A stretch of 64,000 bases of DNA from Telmatactis stephensoni (lineage: Eukaryota > Cnidaria > Anthozoa > Actiniaria > Isophelliidae): assembly GCA_029948255.1 (NCBI GenBank), contig JALIZF010001252.1, positions 141,962 through 205,961 on the forward strand. The letters are read 5' to 3'. Each line of letters opens with the position of its first letter. Position 1 is the first letter of the stretch. Positions 34,989 through 45,755 of the stretch are shown piece after piece. The notes beneath the pieces are model-generated. The model was not told the DNA's origin. It searched no databases and saw only the letters and a program-made list of their open reading frames with translations. A program made the position numbers and the translations under genes.

Positions 34989-35822
34989 GGTAGTTCGGGA
35001 CCCTTGCTACTGCGCATCTCCACGCGCATTCGAGCGCGCGCACTTTTATTAAAGAACATTTGCTTGTTCATGGGAAGTCTGGGCACTAGCGAGTCAACGA
35101 TTGAAAAGCGAAGAAATTCTACTTTTAGCGAAGAAAAATAACATTTTATCCACCAAACTCTGTAAATTCTTTTATAACAAAATATTGTACACTGTATAAA
35201 GTAGGAGCTAAAGCTCAAACTTTAAAATTTGGCGAATATTATCGGTCGAAAAAGCCGGCAAGAACAACGGTAAAATGGTTGATTTTAGCTGTTCGTTTTC
35301 GAAGAGTTTTATCCTTTGTTCTGCTCTAACTCATTAAATAATACGGTGACTCCCTGATTTTATGAATGATTTGAACTCATAATCTTATAAACCGTTTTCA
35401 TATAAAGAAAAAAAAGTACCCTTCTATTGTTAGGATTTTGAGTAAATTTATTTTTTGTCTGGTCCTTCAAAAACGTGTATTCTGGAAGGCTGTTTTTCGC
35501 GTATTATTGTTGATCTTTCGCTTCTTCGCAGATTGTTCGGCAACAACTTAGACCCAAACGTTTTTCTGCATCATATGGTATCATTTTGTTTGCTTTTAGA
35601 TATTTTTGGTTGTTCCCAAATTTTTATATTTTGACCAGATGTCGCAAGGCCATTTTTCAGTAAAAAGTGTCCAAAACACCTTACATCTCCCCCTTCATAT
35701 CTCGAGAGTGACCTCGGTGATCCCCCCTTTTAATCTCACGTTTGATTTCCACCTATGTATCTCTTTCTTTGGAGGAATTTTGAAGACAAGTTTATCGTTA
35801 AATCTATGAGCCTCGAACTCCC
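34989..35822. mobile_element. TTAA-flanked TIR element, 834 bp
   Basis: TTAA at 34985-34988 and 35823-35826 bounds a sequence starting GGTAGTTCGGGACCC and ending GAGCCTCGAACTCCC, an imperfect inverted repeat. TTAA targets point to piggyBac or Kolobok type. The left subterminal region is rich in CGCGC words, as in the element at 36626. No transposase frame is present. Confidence 0.6.
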
Positions 35823-36625
35823 TTAAATAAACATTTATTTTTTATTTATTTTATTGTAGGAGGGGAGGGGAGGGGAGGGGCGCTTTATTAACGTTTTTTA
35901 CAAACCAACTGCAACTTAACAACAACAGCAACAGCAACATTTTTATTTGGCACTGTATACTCTAATAAGTTGATAGGTGGAACTCAGATATATCAAATTG
36001 ATTTAGTACATGCTTTCTCTTGTCAGCGTGCACTGTCAAATGTACGCAGCTTTTTGTAAGGACATTGTTTGGGGTTTCATCAAAAATAGAAAGCGATCAT
36101 CAGTGTTCACAGTGTTCATATTGTTTATTAATATTAATATTGGTATTCTTTTCAAAAAGTTCTGCTGATTCCTTTCTGTTTGTGTCATAAAGTGGACACC
36201 AAGCTAGAGTGCTTTTCAGTTTCTATTCCCATATTACTAGTACATACTGGGCAAATCCTTTGTTCATAAATCAGATACGGCTTTCTTTACCGCTCCATTT
36301 CTACTTCAAGTCTGTGATTACTGATTAGCAATTTTGTGAGAGTCACTCTGTGCTTAGTGTTGGTGACGTGACGTAGGTAATCCTCAAAAACATACTTTCT
36401 TTTGAATTGACGGAAAATTCTTAGGTTTTTATTTTATTTTATTTATTTTCATTTTTTTGCCTAACATCTTTTCTTTGGTCACTGAGGATGGTACTCCTAC
36501 AGTTTTGATTCTGAGTTTGATTTAGCCTTTTAGTTTATTTCAAACTTGAACACCTAGTTTTGGATATGTTAACTGTCGGTCAGATTAGTTCGCAAAATTC
36601 TTATAGTTCATCAGCTTGGCCTTAA

Positions 36626-37258
36626 GGTAATGCGCTCGCGCATTCGTGCGCATAGCGTTTGCGCATGTTTTGCACGCTCGCGCGCTGATATCGAATTTGA
36701 TTGGGCTTCCTGTGTTCTAAAATATTTCAATATGGCGGACGCCACGTAACAGTATTCAAAGCCGTATAACTTAAAATCTAGCACCGCAACCTATCCTAAT
36801 TTTTTGCTTTTTCGACGTATTTTCATCAAAACTAAAACATATCAAAAAAGGAAAAAAATTCCTCGCTAGGTTTTTGAGAAAATCACGAAAAACCATCAAA
36901 ATGAACGTCCGATTCGCGCGTAAGTACACCTGATTTTCATCTTTCAAATGCGAATACGTAGCTTTACCTACAAATAAGTGAATTATTTTTCATGATACTT
37001 TGTCCAGTTGAGCATGTCTGAAAGCCTTTAGTTTGCAAATTTTCAAAGACTCACCGTATGCTAGAGGTCAGACTCTGAAATCTGTTGTGTTCGTTCGAAA
37101 AGGCGAGATTTCGCTCTTTTCGAGCTACCATAGCACCAAAACTAGCACCGTGACCCCCCATTTTCTTTATTGATTTGATGTTCCCAACTCAAAAACAATC
37201 TACATAATGATTTATAGAAAAATTCGTCGATAAAAACTCGCCGCGCGAGCCCATTACC
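36626..37258. mobile_element. TTAA-flanked TIR element, 633 bp
   Basis: TTAA occurs at 36622-36625 and 37259-37262. The ends are GGTAATGCGCTCGCGC and GCGCGAGCCCATTACC, an inverted repeat with one mismatch. It is non-coding. It has the same target type and a similar GC-rich subterminal region to the element at 34989. Confidence 0.75.
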
Positions 37259-37312
37259 TTAAGGTACTTGAGAAGGTACTTCTGTAGTCCTTGTGCCGTT
37301 TTAGAAAACAAA

Positions 37313-37429
37313 ACCTGGGGCCTGTTTCTCAAAAGACCCGATAACTTTACGGACCCGTGAACTTATTCGATTTATTTAGGTTAACGGGTCCGTAAAGTTA
37401 TCGGGTCTTTTGAGAAAGGGGCCCCAGGT
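37313..37429. mobile_element. Foldback MITE with about 45-bp arms (CCTGGGGCC termini)
   Basis: The arms run from ACCTGGGGCCTGTTTCTCAA to GGACCCGT and back from ACGGGTCC to TTGAGAAAGGGGCCCCAGGT. The central part of the arms (AAAAGACCCGATAACTTTAC and its complement) is perfect. Confidence 0.85.
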
Positions 37430-37515
37430 CGTTCGCATATAAAAGGGAACTAAGTGATTTGTCACTGAAGTTTACGTCATCGATATGGGTTGGAATACCC
37501 CGCAAATGATATTTA

Positions 37516-37552
<37 letters not shown>

Positions 37553-37599
37553 CTTCTTCTTCTTCTTCTTCTTCTTCTTCTTCTTCTTCTTCTTCTTCT
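37516..37599 (+). repeat. (GTT)n(CTT)n trinucleotide microsatellite
   Basis: About 36 bp of TTG units are followed by about 48 bp of TTC units. Confidence 0.97.
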
Positions 37600-38128
37600 G
37601 CACATGTTGTCAGTCATGTCAAATAGAGATTCAAAGATTTTGCAAATTTTGTTAAATTTACTCGGCTTTTTCATTTCCTAAATAGTTTTTTAGTGAAATG
37701 GATTTAGAAATAAAAGGTAACTAGAAAATCTTGATAATATAGAGAACATTTATATGAAAAAAAGGCGGAATCAATTTCATAATAATTGGCTTACCTTAGC
37801 CGATTGACTCAGCACTTTTCAGCTGTTTTGTCCATAATAAACACAGGATTCCAGAATTTACTGAGGCAAAGAATCATCTTGAGATGCCTCTAAAGGACCC
37901 TAAAAAGTCTAAACTGAAAAGTTTGTCCACCAAACACAACATATTTAGGTAAGATTTCACTTGAGGCAAGCTTGAAAGAGCAGCTGTACAGTCGATCTCA
38001 GTCGCGAAAAAGTTCATCGAATCCAGTGTTAATACTGATCGATCCAAGTCGCCTTTCGCTCTTGAACACTTGTTTGCAAGGATTAAAGTTGTCCTCTATT
38101 CAAGAATGTGTTTAAAAGTACTAAAGCT
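37600..38128. other. Short intergenic stretch
   Basis: No gene or repeat recognised. Confidence 0.4.
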
Positions 38129-38492
38129 ACGGTAATACGAGCAACAAAATAACTCAACTTGTCTCGCAATATTGCTGCGAGACGAGCTGAAAAGTTGTTT
38201 GCAACAAAATTGTTTGTTGCAAGTTGAGAGAATCCTGTATTCTCATTGGCCGAGAAAATCATTTGCTGCAACACGAGTTGAGTCGAAGTGGTAATACGAG
38301 CAACATTTTAAAATTTTGTTGCAAGAAATAGAACGACCTACTTTCTGCAACAAAATTTCTCAACTTGCAACAAATAATTTTGTTGCGACACAAGTTTGTA
38401 GTCGCGTGGAAAAACGTGCTGCATTGCTTATCAACTCGTCTCGCAGCAGTGTTGCGAAACAAGTTGAGCTGATTTTGTTGCTCGTATTACCG
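38129..38492. mobile_element. TIR element CGGTAATACGAGCAACAAAA, 364 bp, internally duplicated end
   Basis: Left end CGGTAATACGAGCAACAAAA, then CTCAACTTGTCTCGCAAT. The right end reads, reversed, CGGTAATACGAGCAACAAAA, then CTCAACTTGTTTCGCAAC. The arms are about 57 bp. A third copy of the terminus (GGTAATACGAGCAACA) occurs internally at 38291, so the element may be composite. Target duplication not clear. It ends 69 bp before the BEL/Pao 5' LTR. Confidence 0.8.
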
Positions 38493-38561
38493 CACATTAC
38501 GAAACATGCGAAAACAAGACTGCAGCTACGTACTGACAGTATTTGTAGAGACCAAACGTGT

Positions 38562-39132
38562 TGTAAAGGACACTCTTCCCCTCCCCCCTTGATTCTTTAG
38601 TATCCCTTCAATGTTTAACTTAGTGATTACGGAATGTTCAAGTATCAAGTTTCCGACACGTGTAGTATCCAGAGTTTAGTGTATCGACCACGTTCAAGTT
38701 TAAGTCAAGTTTTCAAGTTCAAGTAAATAAAATCGACCTATCCATAGGCTTTATGTTGGGACAGTTATGTAAGTACCTTTTTAGTAATTCTTTAGTGATT
38801 TCGTACCCTTTTAAGTGATTTAAATGTCCAGTTTGTTGATTGCTTAATTGATGATAAGCAAGGATATTCCATGCATGTGATTCTAGTTATATCCATTGAA
38901 GTTACGTTGTATGATAATTGTCAATTTGTAAAGAACCATTTATGCCGTGTAATTATTTTCGTTTAGCTATGTTTATTGTATTATAATTGTAAGAAATTCG
39001 TATCTATGTTTTCAGTTTACGCAACAAATAAAAGGGTTAACGTTAACTGGTCTTCACGTATTCCGAGTTTCCCTTGACCCGACCTTTTGTGCAGTTAGAA
39101 ATAAACCCAGCATTTCGCCAGCGATAGCTACA
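38562..39132 (+). repeat. 5' LTR of the BEL/Pao element
   Basis: 571 bp, TGTAAAGG to TAGCTACA. It carries the element's promoter and poly(A) functions by analogy; AATAAA words occur near 38726 and 39022. No clear primer-binding site with a TGG start adjoins its 3' end. Confidence 0.95.
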
Positions 39133-39216
39133 GTAAAATAACCCCACGCCACTGCTTTTGGATAATCGCCAAAGATCGAAACACGAACATTCTGATTGAA
39201 TATGAAATAATCGAAC

Positions 39217-42200
39217 ATGGATAAGAGTACTGATTCGCAAGAAACTATTACGAAATGGCTTCTAGAAGGTCATTTGGCGTCAGGCGATGACAGCCGCGAA
39301 AGTAGTCCGGAAGTAACGCAACGCTCAAATAAACGTGACCGGAAGTTCACAGAGAAAGGAAAAGATTATAAATTAGATTGCCTAAATAAGGATTTGCGTC
39401 ACGCTCATTCAAACATGTCAAAACAAGTTAAAGCAATACATTCATTGCTCGACAAAGAAATGGATCCATATTCCTTAGAAGCGGAACGAAATAAACTCGA
39501 TAAATTGAAAGAAGCATACATTGAAGCTTATACAGCCATGTGTGATTTGAGCGAAAGCAAAGAAGAAAAAGAAGCGCTTTATAGAGATATGGATCTCTGC
39601 GATCGTCAATACACGGAATGTAGACTTAAGATATGCGAACGCCTGCAAAAGTTAGAAAAGGAGTCGCAACTAGAAACTATTTCCTTTAAGTCTCACAAAA
39701 GTACGACTTCGAAGGCGTCATCGAGAAACTCGAAGTCCTCAACCCTCTCACGGAAGTTAGACGCAGTAGCTAAGGCCGCCAAACTTAAAGTAGAAATGCA
39801 GTTCTTGGAGCAAGAAAAGGAAATTCGCAAATTGCAAATTCAAAAGGAAATCGCCTTAGCAAATGCCGAAGCAGACGTCATGAACAAGGTTTTAGAAGAA
39901 GAAAAAATGACGCAATCGGAACAACTTCAGCCAGAAGAGGATAGTCGTGTAGAAAGGAAATCGGCTAGTGATGACGTCCTAAATACTAAACCTCCCCTAG
40001 CTGATTTTCTCGGTTTTTCGACAGAAACGCCCGCGTCTAAAACACAACCAATTCGAAACAGTGAAACAATAGTTGATAAGACGTCTGTAAAGAAGGAAGT
40101 CACTCCTGAGTTCTCACCAATAATACCAGCGGCCAAAACAGAGCCGCAATCATATTCGATGGTCGGTTCAAAAGATGTTGAAAGCCCGCTTATCAAGTCA
40201 AGCTCTCAGTCTACCCTTTGTAGCGACTCAACGCTAAAAGAACTGATCAAGCTACAACAAAGGCAGACCGAACTAAGTGCAATTTTGGCAAACCAGCAAA
40301 GAATCAGCTCTCTACCCGTACAAGAACCGCCCACCTTCGACGGTAATTTCTTTGATTACCCGATCTTCATTCGCGCATTCGAAACGATAATCGAAAACAA
40401 AGTCAGCAGTGATCGAGATCGGCTGTATTTCCTTAGCAAGTACACGACCGGCAAGGCCAACGAAATCGTAAAAGGGTTCGTTACTCTGGATTCCGACGAC
40501 GGATATAAGGAAGCTCGCAGACTCCTAGCGAAAAGGTTCGGAGATCCCTTTCACGTCGCTCAAGCCTACAAGAACAAACTAAAAAGGTGGCCGCAGATCA
40601 ACGAAGGAGATGGTGTCGGCGTTCAAAGCCTGTCTGACTATCTAGTCCGATGTAAGGAGGCAATGAGAACGATGCACTGCCTTGACGAGCTCAACTCCTC
40701 CGAGACAATTATGCAAATAAGTGCGAAACTGCCATCATATACAGGTATCAAGTGGTGTCGTCATGCACATGACATTAAAGAAAAGGTAAAGAAGCCCGTA
40801 TCATTCAACGACTTGGTTGAATTCGTAAAGATAGAAGCTGAACTCGCTACTGATCCTGTATTCTCTCCTGATGCGTTAAAACGTGAGCGAAACAAAGACG
40901 CACGGCAAGACAAAGAAGTTAAGAGAGCACAGTACAACAAACGCTCCTCTCGTGCAAACACGTTCTATACTTCGACGACTGTTTCGTCTGGCACCGCAAG
41001 GCAGAGCCCAAGCGATCAGAAACTTCAATGTCCTTCGTGCTCAAAGAACCACGACCTTGAAGACTGTGCCGAGTTTAAGAAGATAAGTGTAGAAGAAAGA
41101 GTAAAGTTCGTGATAAATAAAGGCCTCTGCTTTGGCTGCTACGGCAAGGAGCATCGCTCGAAGGACTGTAAGTCAAGACGCACATGTAAAGTATGCGGAA
41201 AGCGCCATCCCACAACTCTCCACCAAGATTCCAAGAACCCACCAGAAGCGAAGGACAATACGACAACTGGCGCAAGGAAAGAAAGTGAGAGACCTGCGCA
41301 GAGTGTAAGCAACTGTGCCACTGCTAACGAATCTTCTTGTCAAGAGAATACTATCATCAACTCGATGATTGTTCCCGTGTGGCTTCACCACGAAGACAAC
41401 CCAGATCATGAGATACTTGTGTACGCCCTCTTGGATGAGGCTAGTGACTCCACCTTCATCAAGGCGTCAACCCTTGAGAAGCTAGGGATCAGTGGAACCG
41501 AGATCAAACTTAATCTTTATACGATGCATGGTAAGGCGGAGATACCCACTCAGAGAGTCAATGGCCTGGTGGTCAAGCGAGTAGATAAGAGAGTCGACGT
41601 AAAGCTACCAAGAGCTTACTCAAGGAGCGATATTCCATCCAGACGCGACCAAATTCCTAGACCAGAGACAGCCGACGCATGGCCTCATCTAAGGAAAATT
41701 AAAGAGAAGATTCCACCCTACCAAGACAACCTAGAAGTTGGTCTACTGATAGGCTGTGATTGCCCCAAGGCAATCAAACCCAAAGAGGTCATCGCAGGAA
41801 AGACCGACGACCCTTATGCAATACGGTCCTACCTTGGATGGGGCATACTTGGTCCAGTAAGTGTCCCAGCGCAGTCGGTTCAAGCTCAAGAAAACAATGG
41901 CAGTGTCTGCAACAGAACCTTTGCCCAAGAGATCCCCTCCTCGGAGCACAGGAGCCATAACCTTGTGGTACCTGTGCAAACAAAGGAAATTATGAACCCA
42001 AGCGAAGTAAAGAGAATGTTCGAGCTTGACTTCTCTGAAGTGAAGGGCCAAGAAGAATCTACGCCAGTAAGTAAAGACGATCGCATGTTCATGGCGAAGG
42101 TAGAGGAAGGCATTCGACATGACGCAGATGGCCATTATTCCATGCCCCTTCCATTAAGAGATCAAAACGTTAAGCTTCCGAACAATCGCGAAGTAGCGGT

Positions 42201-45200
42201 TCGGCGCCTAGTTCATTTAAAGAGGAAATTTAAAGCAGATAGCAAGTACAAGGAACACTATATAACGTTCATGAATAACTTAGTACAGAAAGGCTACGCA
42301 GAAGAGGTGTGTTCATCCAATTTTACGTCAACAGAAGAAAAACAAGACCCTGGTAGATCCGTATGGTATATTCCTCATCATGGGGTATACCACCCTAAGA
42401 AGCAAGACAAAATCAGAGTCGTCTTCGACTGTTCAGCGGAGTACAGAGGAGAATCGCTGAATAAGAACCTCCTGCAAGGGCCTGACTTGACAAACAACCT
42501 AAGTGGGGTCCTATGTAGGTTCCGCAAAGAGCCGGTGGCAATCATGTGTGACATCGAAGCCATGTTTCACCAAGTCAGAGTCACCGAAGACTGCCGAGAC
42601 ATGCTGAGATTCCTTTGGTGGGAAGGTGGCAACATTGAGAAAGAACCGAAGGAATACCGAATGACAGTCCACTTATTTGGAGCAACATCTTCCCCCGGAT
42701 GCTGCAACTTTGCTCTGAAGACGACAGCTAACGACCATGAGGAAGAAATTGGTCACGCCCCGGCACAATTCCTCCGTGAAGACTTTTATGTTGATGATGG
42801 CTTAAAGTCTGTGGGTACTGCAGAGGAAGCCGTAAAGTTGATTGAGAGTACCAAAGAAATGTGTAAGAAAGGAGGCTTCAACCTTCACAAGTTTACTTCA
42901 AACAAAAAGGAGGTGATTGCGCAAATCCCCATCGAAGATCGAGCAGAAGATATAAAGCATTTAGATCTTGATCACGACGCATTACCAATAGAACGCGCCC
43001 TTGGGATGCAATGGTGCATCGATTCTGACACCTTTAGATTCCATAGCACCTTAAAGGACAGACCGTGCACAAGAAGAGGCATCTTATCCACGGTGAGCTC
43101 GATCTACGACCCTCTAGGCATCGTGGCCCCACTGCTCTTGGAAGGCAAGAAGATTCTACAAGGTCTGTGCAAGGAAGGGATAAGTTGGGATGATCCGGTA
43201 CCTGCGGAAATTGCATCTGCATGGAGGAAATGGAAGATGGAGCTGCATGAGCTAGAAAATCTGTCCATAAGCAGGTGCTATCTGCCAAGTGGTTTTGGTC
43301 AAGTTATCGAGACACAACTTCATCATTTTTCTGATGCAAGTGTCAAGGGGTATGGTCAATGCACATACTTACGACAACGGAATGAACATGGCCAGATATT
43401 CTGCTCGTTCGTCTTCGGTAAAGCCCGTGTTACCCCCTCGAAGCAAGTCACAGTTCCAAGATTAGAGTTAACTGCTGCCGTAGTCTCCGCGAAAGTTGCC
43501 CAACAAGTACGAAAAGAACTACGTATTGACAACATCAAGGAATTCTTTTGGACTGACAGTACGGTGGTTCTGGGCTACATTGTCAACAGCTCCAAGAGAT
43601 TCCATGTCTTCGTGGCAAATCGTGTGCAACAGATCCAAGACTTGACGTCCATTGACCAATGGCGGTATGTGAATACCGGCTCCAATCCAGCTGATTGCGC
43701 TTCGCGCGGATTGACAGCTAGACGATTGTTGAATTCCAAGTGGATCAATGGACCCGACTTCTTGTGGAAAGAAGAAGAAGAATGGCCACGTGCTCCTAAG
43801 GATCATCACGATCTATCTGAAGATGATCCTGAAGTTAAGAAGGCTATCACTATGGCAACAGTGACGTCGAAAGCCAAAGATGACCTGCTCGAGCGTCTCG
43901 AGTATTTTTCGAGTTGGTTTCGTGCCAAGAAGTCGATCGCGCTCTGCATACGTTACATCAAATGTCTACGAGAGAGAGTCCGGCATAAACTGACTCAATC
44001 ACAAGTCAAAGACCCCCCAACTCAAACGGAAAGTAACGTTGCACTTCCATTAGCTTCGCCCATCACAGTTCAAGAGATGGAAAGAGCAGAGGTCGTCATC
44101 TTGAAGGCAATTCAAGCTGTCGCCTTTGATGACGAAATATTGCAACTCAAAGGAAAACTAGCCAAGCAAGAACAGGATAAGGATAAGTCAAAACAAGCCG
44201 ATCAAAAGGCAGACAAGGAAGAACAAAGCCACCCGCGACGCGGCCCACTTCACAAGCTCGACCCCTTTCTGGACTCCGATGGCATTCTCCGCGTTGGCGG
44301 ACGACTAAGAAGATCCAGCCTACCAGATAAAGTTAAGTTTCCTGCTATCCTTCCCAGGAAAGCTCACGTCACAGATCTGGTAATCCGATGGTTTCATGAG
44401 CAGGTCCAGCATCGAGGACGCAGCTCCACCCTTAATGAAGTAAGAATCAACGGATATTGGATCATCGGTGGTTCAAGCACAGTTGGAAGCTTAATCGTCC
44501 AGTGCGTTACCTGCCGTAAACTTCGAGGATCACTCCAAGAGCAGAAGATGGCAGACCTGCCGGAAGACAGACTGGAGCCTGCCCCTCCATTCTCATATTG
44601 TGCCGTCGACTACTTCGGTCCATTGCTGATAAAGGAAGGCAGAAAGGAGTTAAAGAGATACGGAGTGCTATTCACCTGTATGGCTTCGAGAGCCGTTCAC
44701 ATTGAAATCGCCTGCAGTTTGGAAACCGACGCATTTATTAACGCTCTTCGTCGCTTCGTATGTCGAAGAGGACCAATACGCCAATTACGCAGCGACAGAG
44801 GAACAAACTTTGTGGGGGCAAAAGGAGAGCTGCAGCAGAATCTGAGAGAGATGAATCATAAGAAGATCAGCGATGAGATGTTGAAGCTAAATTGTGACTG
44901 GTTTACCTTCAAGTTCAACGTTCCCGCCGCCAGTCATATGGGAGGAGTCTGGGAGCGACAAATACGCTCAGTTCGTAGCATCCTAGCAGCGTTGTTGGAT
45001 GCTAATGGCACTCAGCTCAACGACGAGTCCCTCCGTACATTCATGTGCGAGGCTGAAGCGATTATCAACAGCCGTCCTTTAACAACCGATTCCTTAAACG
45101 AGCCAAACGCTCTAAGTCCCCTTACACCAAGCCATCTCTTGACAACGAAGTCCAAAGTTATTCTTCCACCTCCAGGAAATTTTCAACCTCAAGACAAGTA

Positions 45201-45606
45201 CTCGCGAAAAAGTTGGAGGCGTGTCCAGCACTTGAGTAACGAGTTCTGGAACCGTTGGCAAAGAGAGTATCTGCTGAATCTGCAACAACGACCAAAATGG
45301 ACCAGCGTTAAAAGAGATCTTGCCATCGGAGACGTCGTTATACTCAAGGGAGAAGACAACCGTAGGAACAAGTGGCAGCTAGCGCGAGTGGAGGAAATCA
45401 ACAAAAGTCAAGACGGCCACGTACGTACCGTCAAGGTCTCCCTAGCTGATACCTCCATCGACGACAAAGGAAAGCGCACTTCAACGAAGGTGTACCTGGA
45501 GCGTCCAATCCACAAGTGCGTCCTATTGATTGGTCAAGCCTCACCAACACAGAATGGAATCTCAACGACTCCTGAAGAATCAGCGCAGAACCTCAACGAT
45601 TCATGA
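39217..45606 (+). CDS. BEL/Pao Gag-Pol polyprotein, intact
   Basis: 2129 residues without interruption. In order: a charged coiled-coil Gag region (about 100-235); a DUF1759-type Gag segment from about 371 (PPTFDGNFFDYPIFIRAFE); three Cys/His clusters at about 605, 638 and 657 (CFGCYGKEHRSKDC is a zinc knuckle); an A17-type aspartic protease near 740 (ALLDEASDSTFI; many BEL proteases read DSGS or DTGS, so DEAS is unusual); reverse transcriptase with Asp1112 and YVDDG at 1191; RNase H with SDAS at about 1372; an integrase zinc-binding HHCC (His1727, His1732, Cys1763, Cys1766) and a catalytic D1798, D1860, E1913; and a C-terminal DUF5641-type domain. The ATG lies 85 bp past the LTR. Copying and inserting the element's own genome is the role. 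Confidence 0.95.
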   Translation: MDKSTDSQETITKWLLEGHLASGDDSRESSPEVTQRSNKRDRKFTEKGKDYKLDCLNKDLRHAHSNMSKQVKAIHSLLDKEMDPYSLEAERNKLDKLKEAYIEAYTAMCDLSESKEEKEALYRDMDLCDRQYTECRLKICERLQKLEKESQLETISFKSHKSTTSKASSRNSKSSTLSRKLDAVAKAAKLKVEMQFLEQEKEIRKLQIQKEIALANAEADVMNKVLEEEKMTQSEQLQPEEDSRVERKSASDDVLNTKPPLADFLGFSTETPASKTQPIRNSETIVDKTSVKKEVTPEFSPIIPAAKTEPQSYSMVGSKDVESPLIKSSSQSTLCSDSTLKELIKLQQRQTELSAILANQQRISSLPVQEPPTFDGNFFDYPIFIRAFETIIENKVSSDRDRLYFLSKYTTGKANEIVKGFVTLDSDDGYKEARRLLAKRFGDPFHVAQAYKNKLKRWPQINEGDGVGVQSLSDYLVRCKEAMRTMHCLDELNSSETIMQISAKLPSYTGIKWCRHAHDIKEKVKKPVSFNDLVEFVKIEAELATDPVFSPDALKRERNKDARQDKEVKRAQYNKRSSRANTFYTSTTVSSGTARQSPSDQKLQCPSCSKNHDLEDCAEFKKISVEERVKFVINKGLCFGCYGKEHRSKDCKSRRTCKVCGKRHPTTLHQDSKNPPEAKDNTTTGARKESERPAQSVSNCATANESSCQENTIINSMIVPVWLHHEDNPDHEILVYALLDEASDSTFIKASTLEKLGISGTEIKLNLYTMHGKAEIPTQRVNGLVVKRVDKRVDVKLPRAYSRSDIPSRRDQIPRPETADAWPHLRKIKEKIPPYQDNLEVGLLIGCDCPKAIKPKEVIAGKTDDPYAIRSYLGWGILGPVSVPAQSVQAQENNGSVCNRTFAQEIPSSEHRSHNLVVPVQTKEIMNPSEVKRMFELDFSEVKGQEESTPVSKDDRMFMAKVEEGIRHDADGHYSMPLPLRDQNVKLPNNREVAVRRLVHLKRKFKADSKYKEHYITFMNNLVQKGYAEEVCSSNFTSTEEKQDPGRSVWYIPHHGVYHPKKQDKIRVVFDCSAEYRGESLNKNLLQGPDLTNNLSGVLCRFRKEPVAIMCDIEAMFHQVRVTEDCRDMLRFLWWEGGNIEKEPKEYRMTVHLFGATSSPGCCNFALKTTANDHEEEIGHAPAQFLREDFYVDDGLKSVGTAEEAVKLIESTKEMCKKGGFNLHKFTSNKKEVIAQIPIEDRAEDIKHLDLDHDALPIERALGMQWCIDSDTFRFHSTLKDRPCTRRGILSTVSSIYDPLGIVAPLLLEGKKILQGLCKEGISWDDPVPAEIASAWRKWKMELHELENLSISRCYLPSGFGQVIETQLHHFSDASVKGYGQCTYLRQRNEHGQIFCSFVFGKARVTPSKQVTVPRLELTAAVVSAKVAQQVRKELRIDNIKEFFWTDSTVVLGYIVNSSKRFHVFVANRVQQIQDLTSIDQWRYVNTGSNPADCASRGLTARRLLNSKWINGPDFLWKEEEEWPRAPKDHHDLSEDDPEVKKAITMATVTSKAKDDLLERLEYFSSWFRAKKSIALCIRYIKCLRERVRHKLTQSQVKDPPTQTESNVALPLASPITVQEMERAEVVILKAIQAVAFDDEILQLKGKLAKQEQDKDKSKQADQKADKEEQSHPRRGPLHKLDPFLDSDGILRVGGRLRRSSLPDKVKFPAILPRKAHVTDLVIRWFHEQVQHRGRSSTLNEVRINGYWIIGGSSTVGSLIVQCVTCRKLRGSLQEQKMADLPEDRLEPAPPFSYCAVDYFGPLLIKEGRKELKRYGVLFTCMASRAVHIEIACSLETDAFINALRRFVCRRGPIRQLRSDRGTNFVGAKGELQQNLREMNHKKISDEMLKLNCDWFTFKFNVPAASHMGGVWERQIRSVRSILAALLDANGTQLNDESLRTFMCEAEAIINSRPLTTDSLNEPNALSPLTPSHLLTTKSKVILPPPGNFQPQDKYSRKSWRRVQHLSNEFWNRWQREYLLNLQQRPKWTSVKRDLAIGDVVILKGEDNRRNKWQLARVEEINKSQDGHVRTVKVSLADTSIDDKGKRTSTKVYLERPIHKCVLLIGQASPTQNGISTTPEESAQNLNDS

Positions 45607-45676
45607 AGAGGCAGCTGCGTAGATCCTCAACGATTCATGAAGAGGCAGCTGCGTAGATCCTCAACGATTCACGAAG
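45591..45676 (+). repeat. 34-bp tandem repeat, 2.5 copies, across the polyprotein stop codon
   Basis: The unit starts CCTCAACGATTCATGAAGAG and ends GCAGCTGCGTAGAT. Copies begin at 45591, 45625 and 45659 (partial). The stop codon TGA at 45604-45606 is inside the first unit. Confidence 0.95.
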
Positions 45677-45745
45677 ACCTGGGGTAATTCCCAGCCAAGG
45701 AGCCATTAATAGACTTTAATTTGATTAGTTGAAATTAGCAATTTC

Positions 45746-45752
45746 AGGGGAG
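45746..45752 (+). promoter_or_regulatory. Candidate polypurine tract of the BEL/Pao element
   Basis: AGGGGAG stands three bases before the 3' LTR, where plus-strand DNA synthesis is primed in LTR elements. It is short. Confidence 0.5.
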
Positions 45753-45755
45753 CCA

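Noticed and set aside
37490..37681. Plus-strand frame with long Val and Leu runs
   Set aside because: It is the translation of the GTT/CTT microsatellite.
40883..43809. Many short frames within the polyprotein on both strands
   Set aside because: They are shadows of the 2129-codon BEL/Pao frame.
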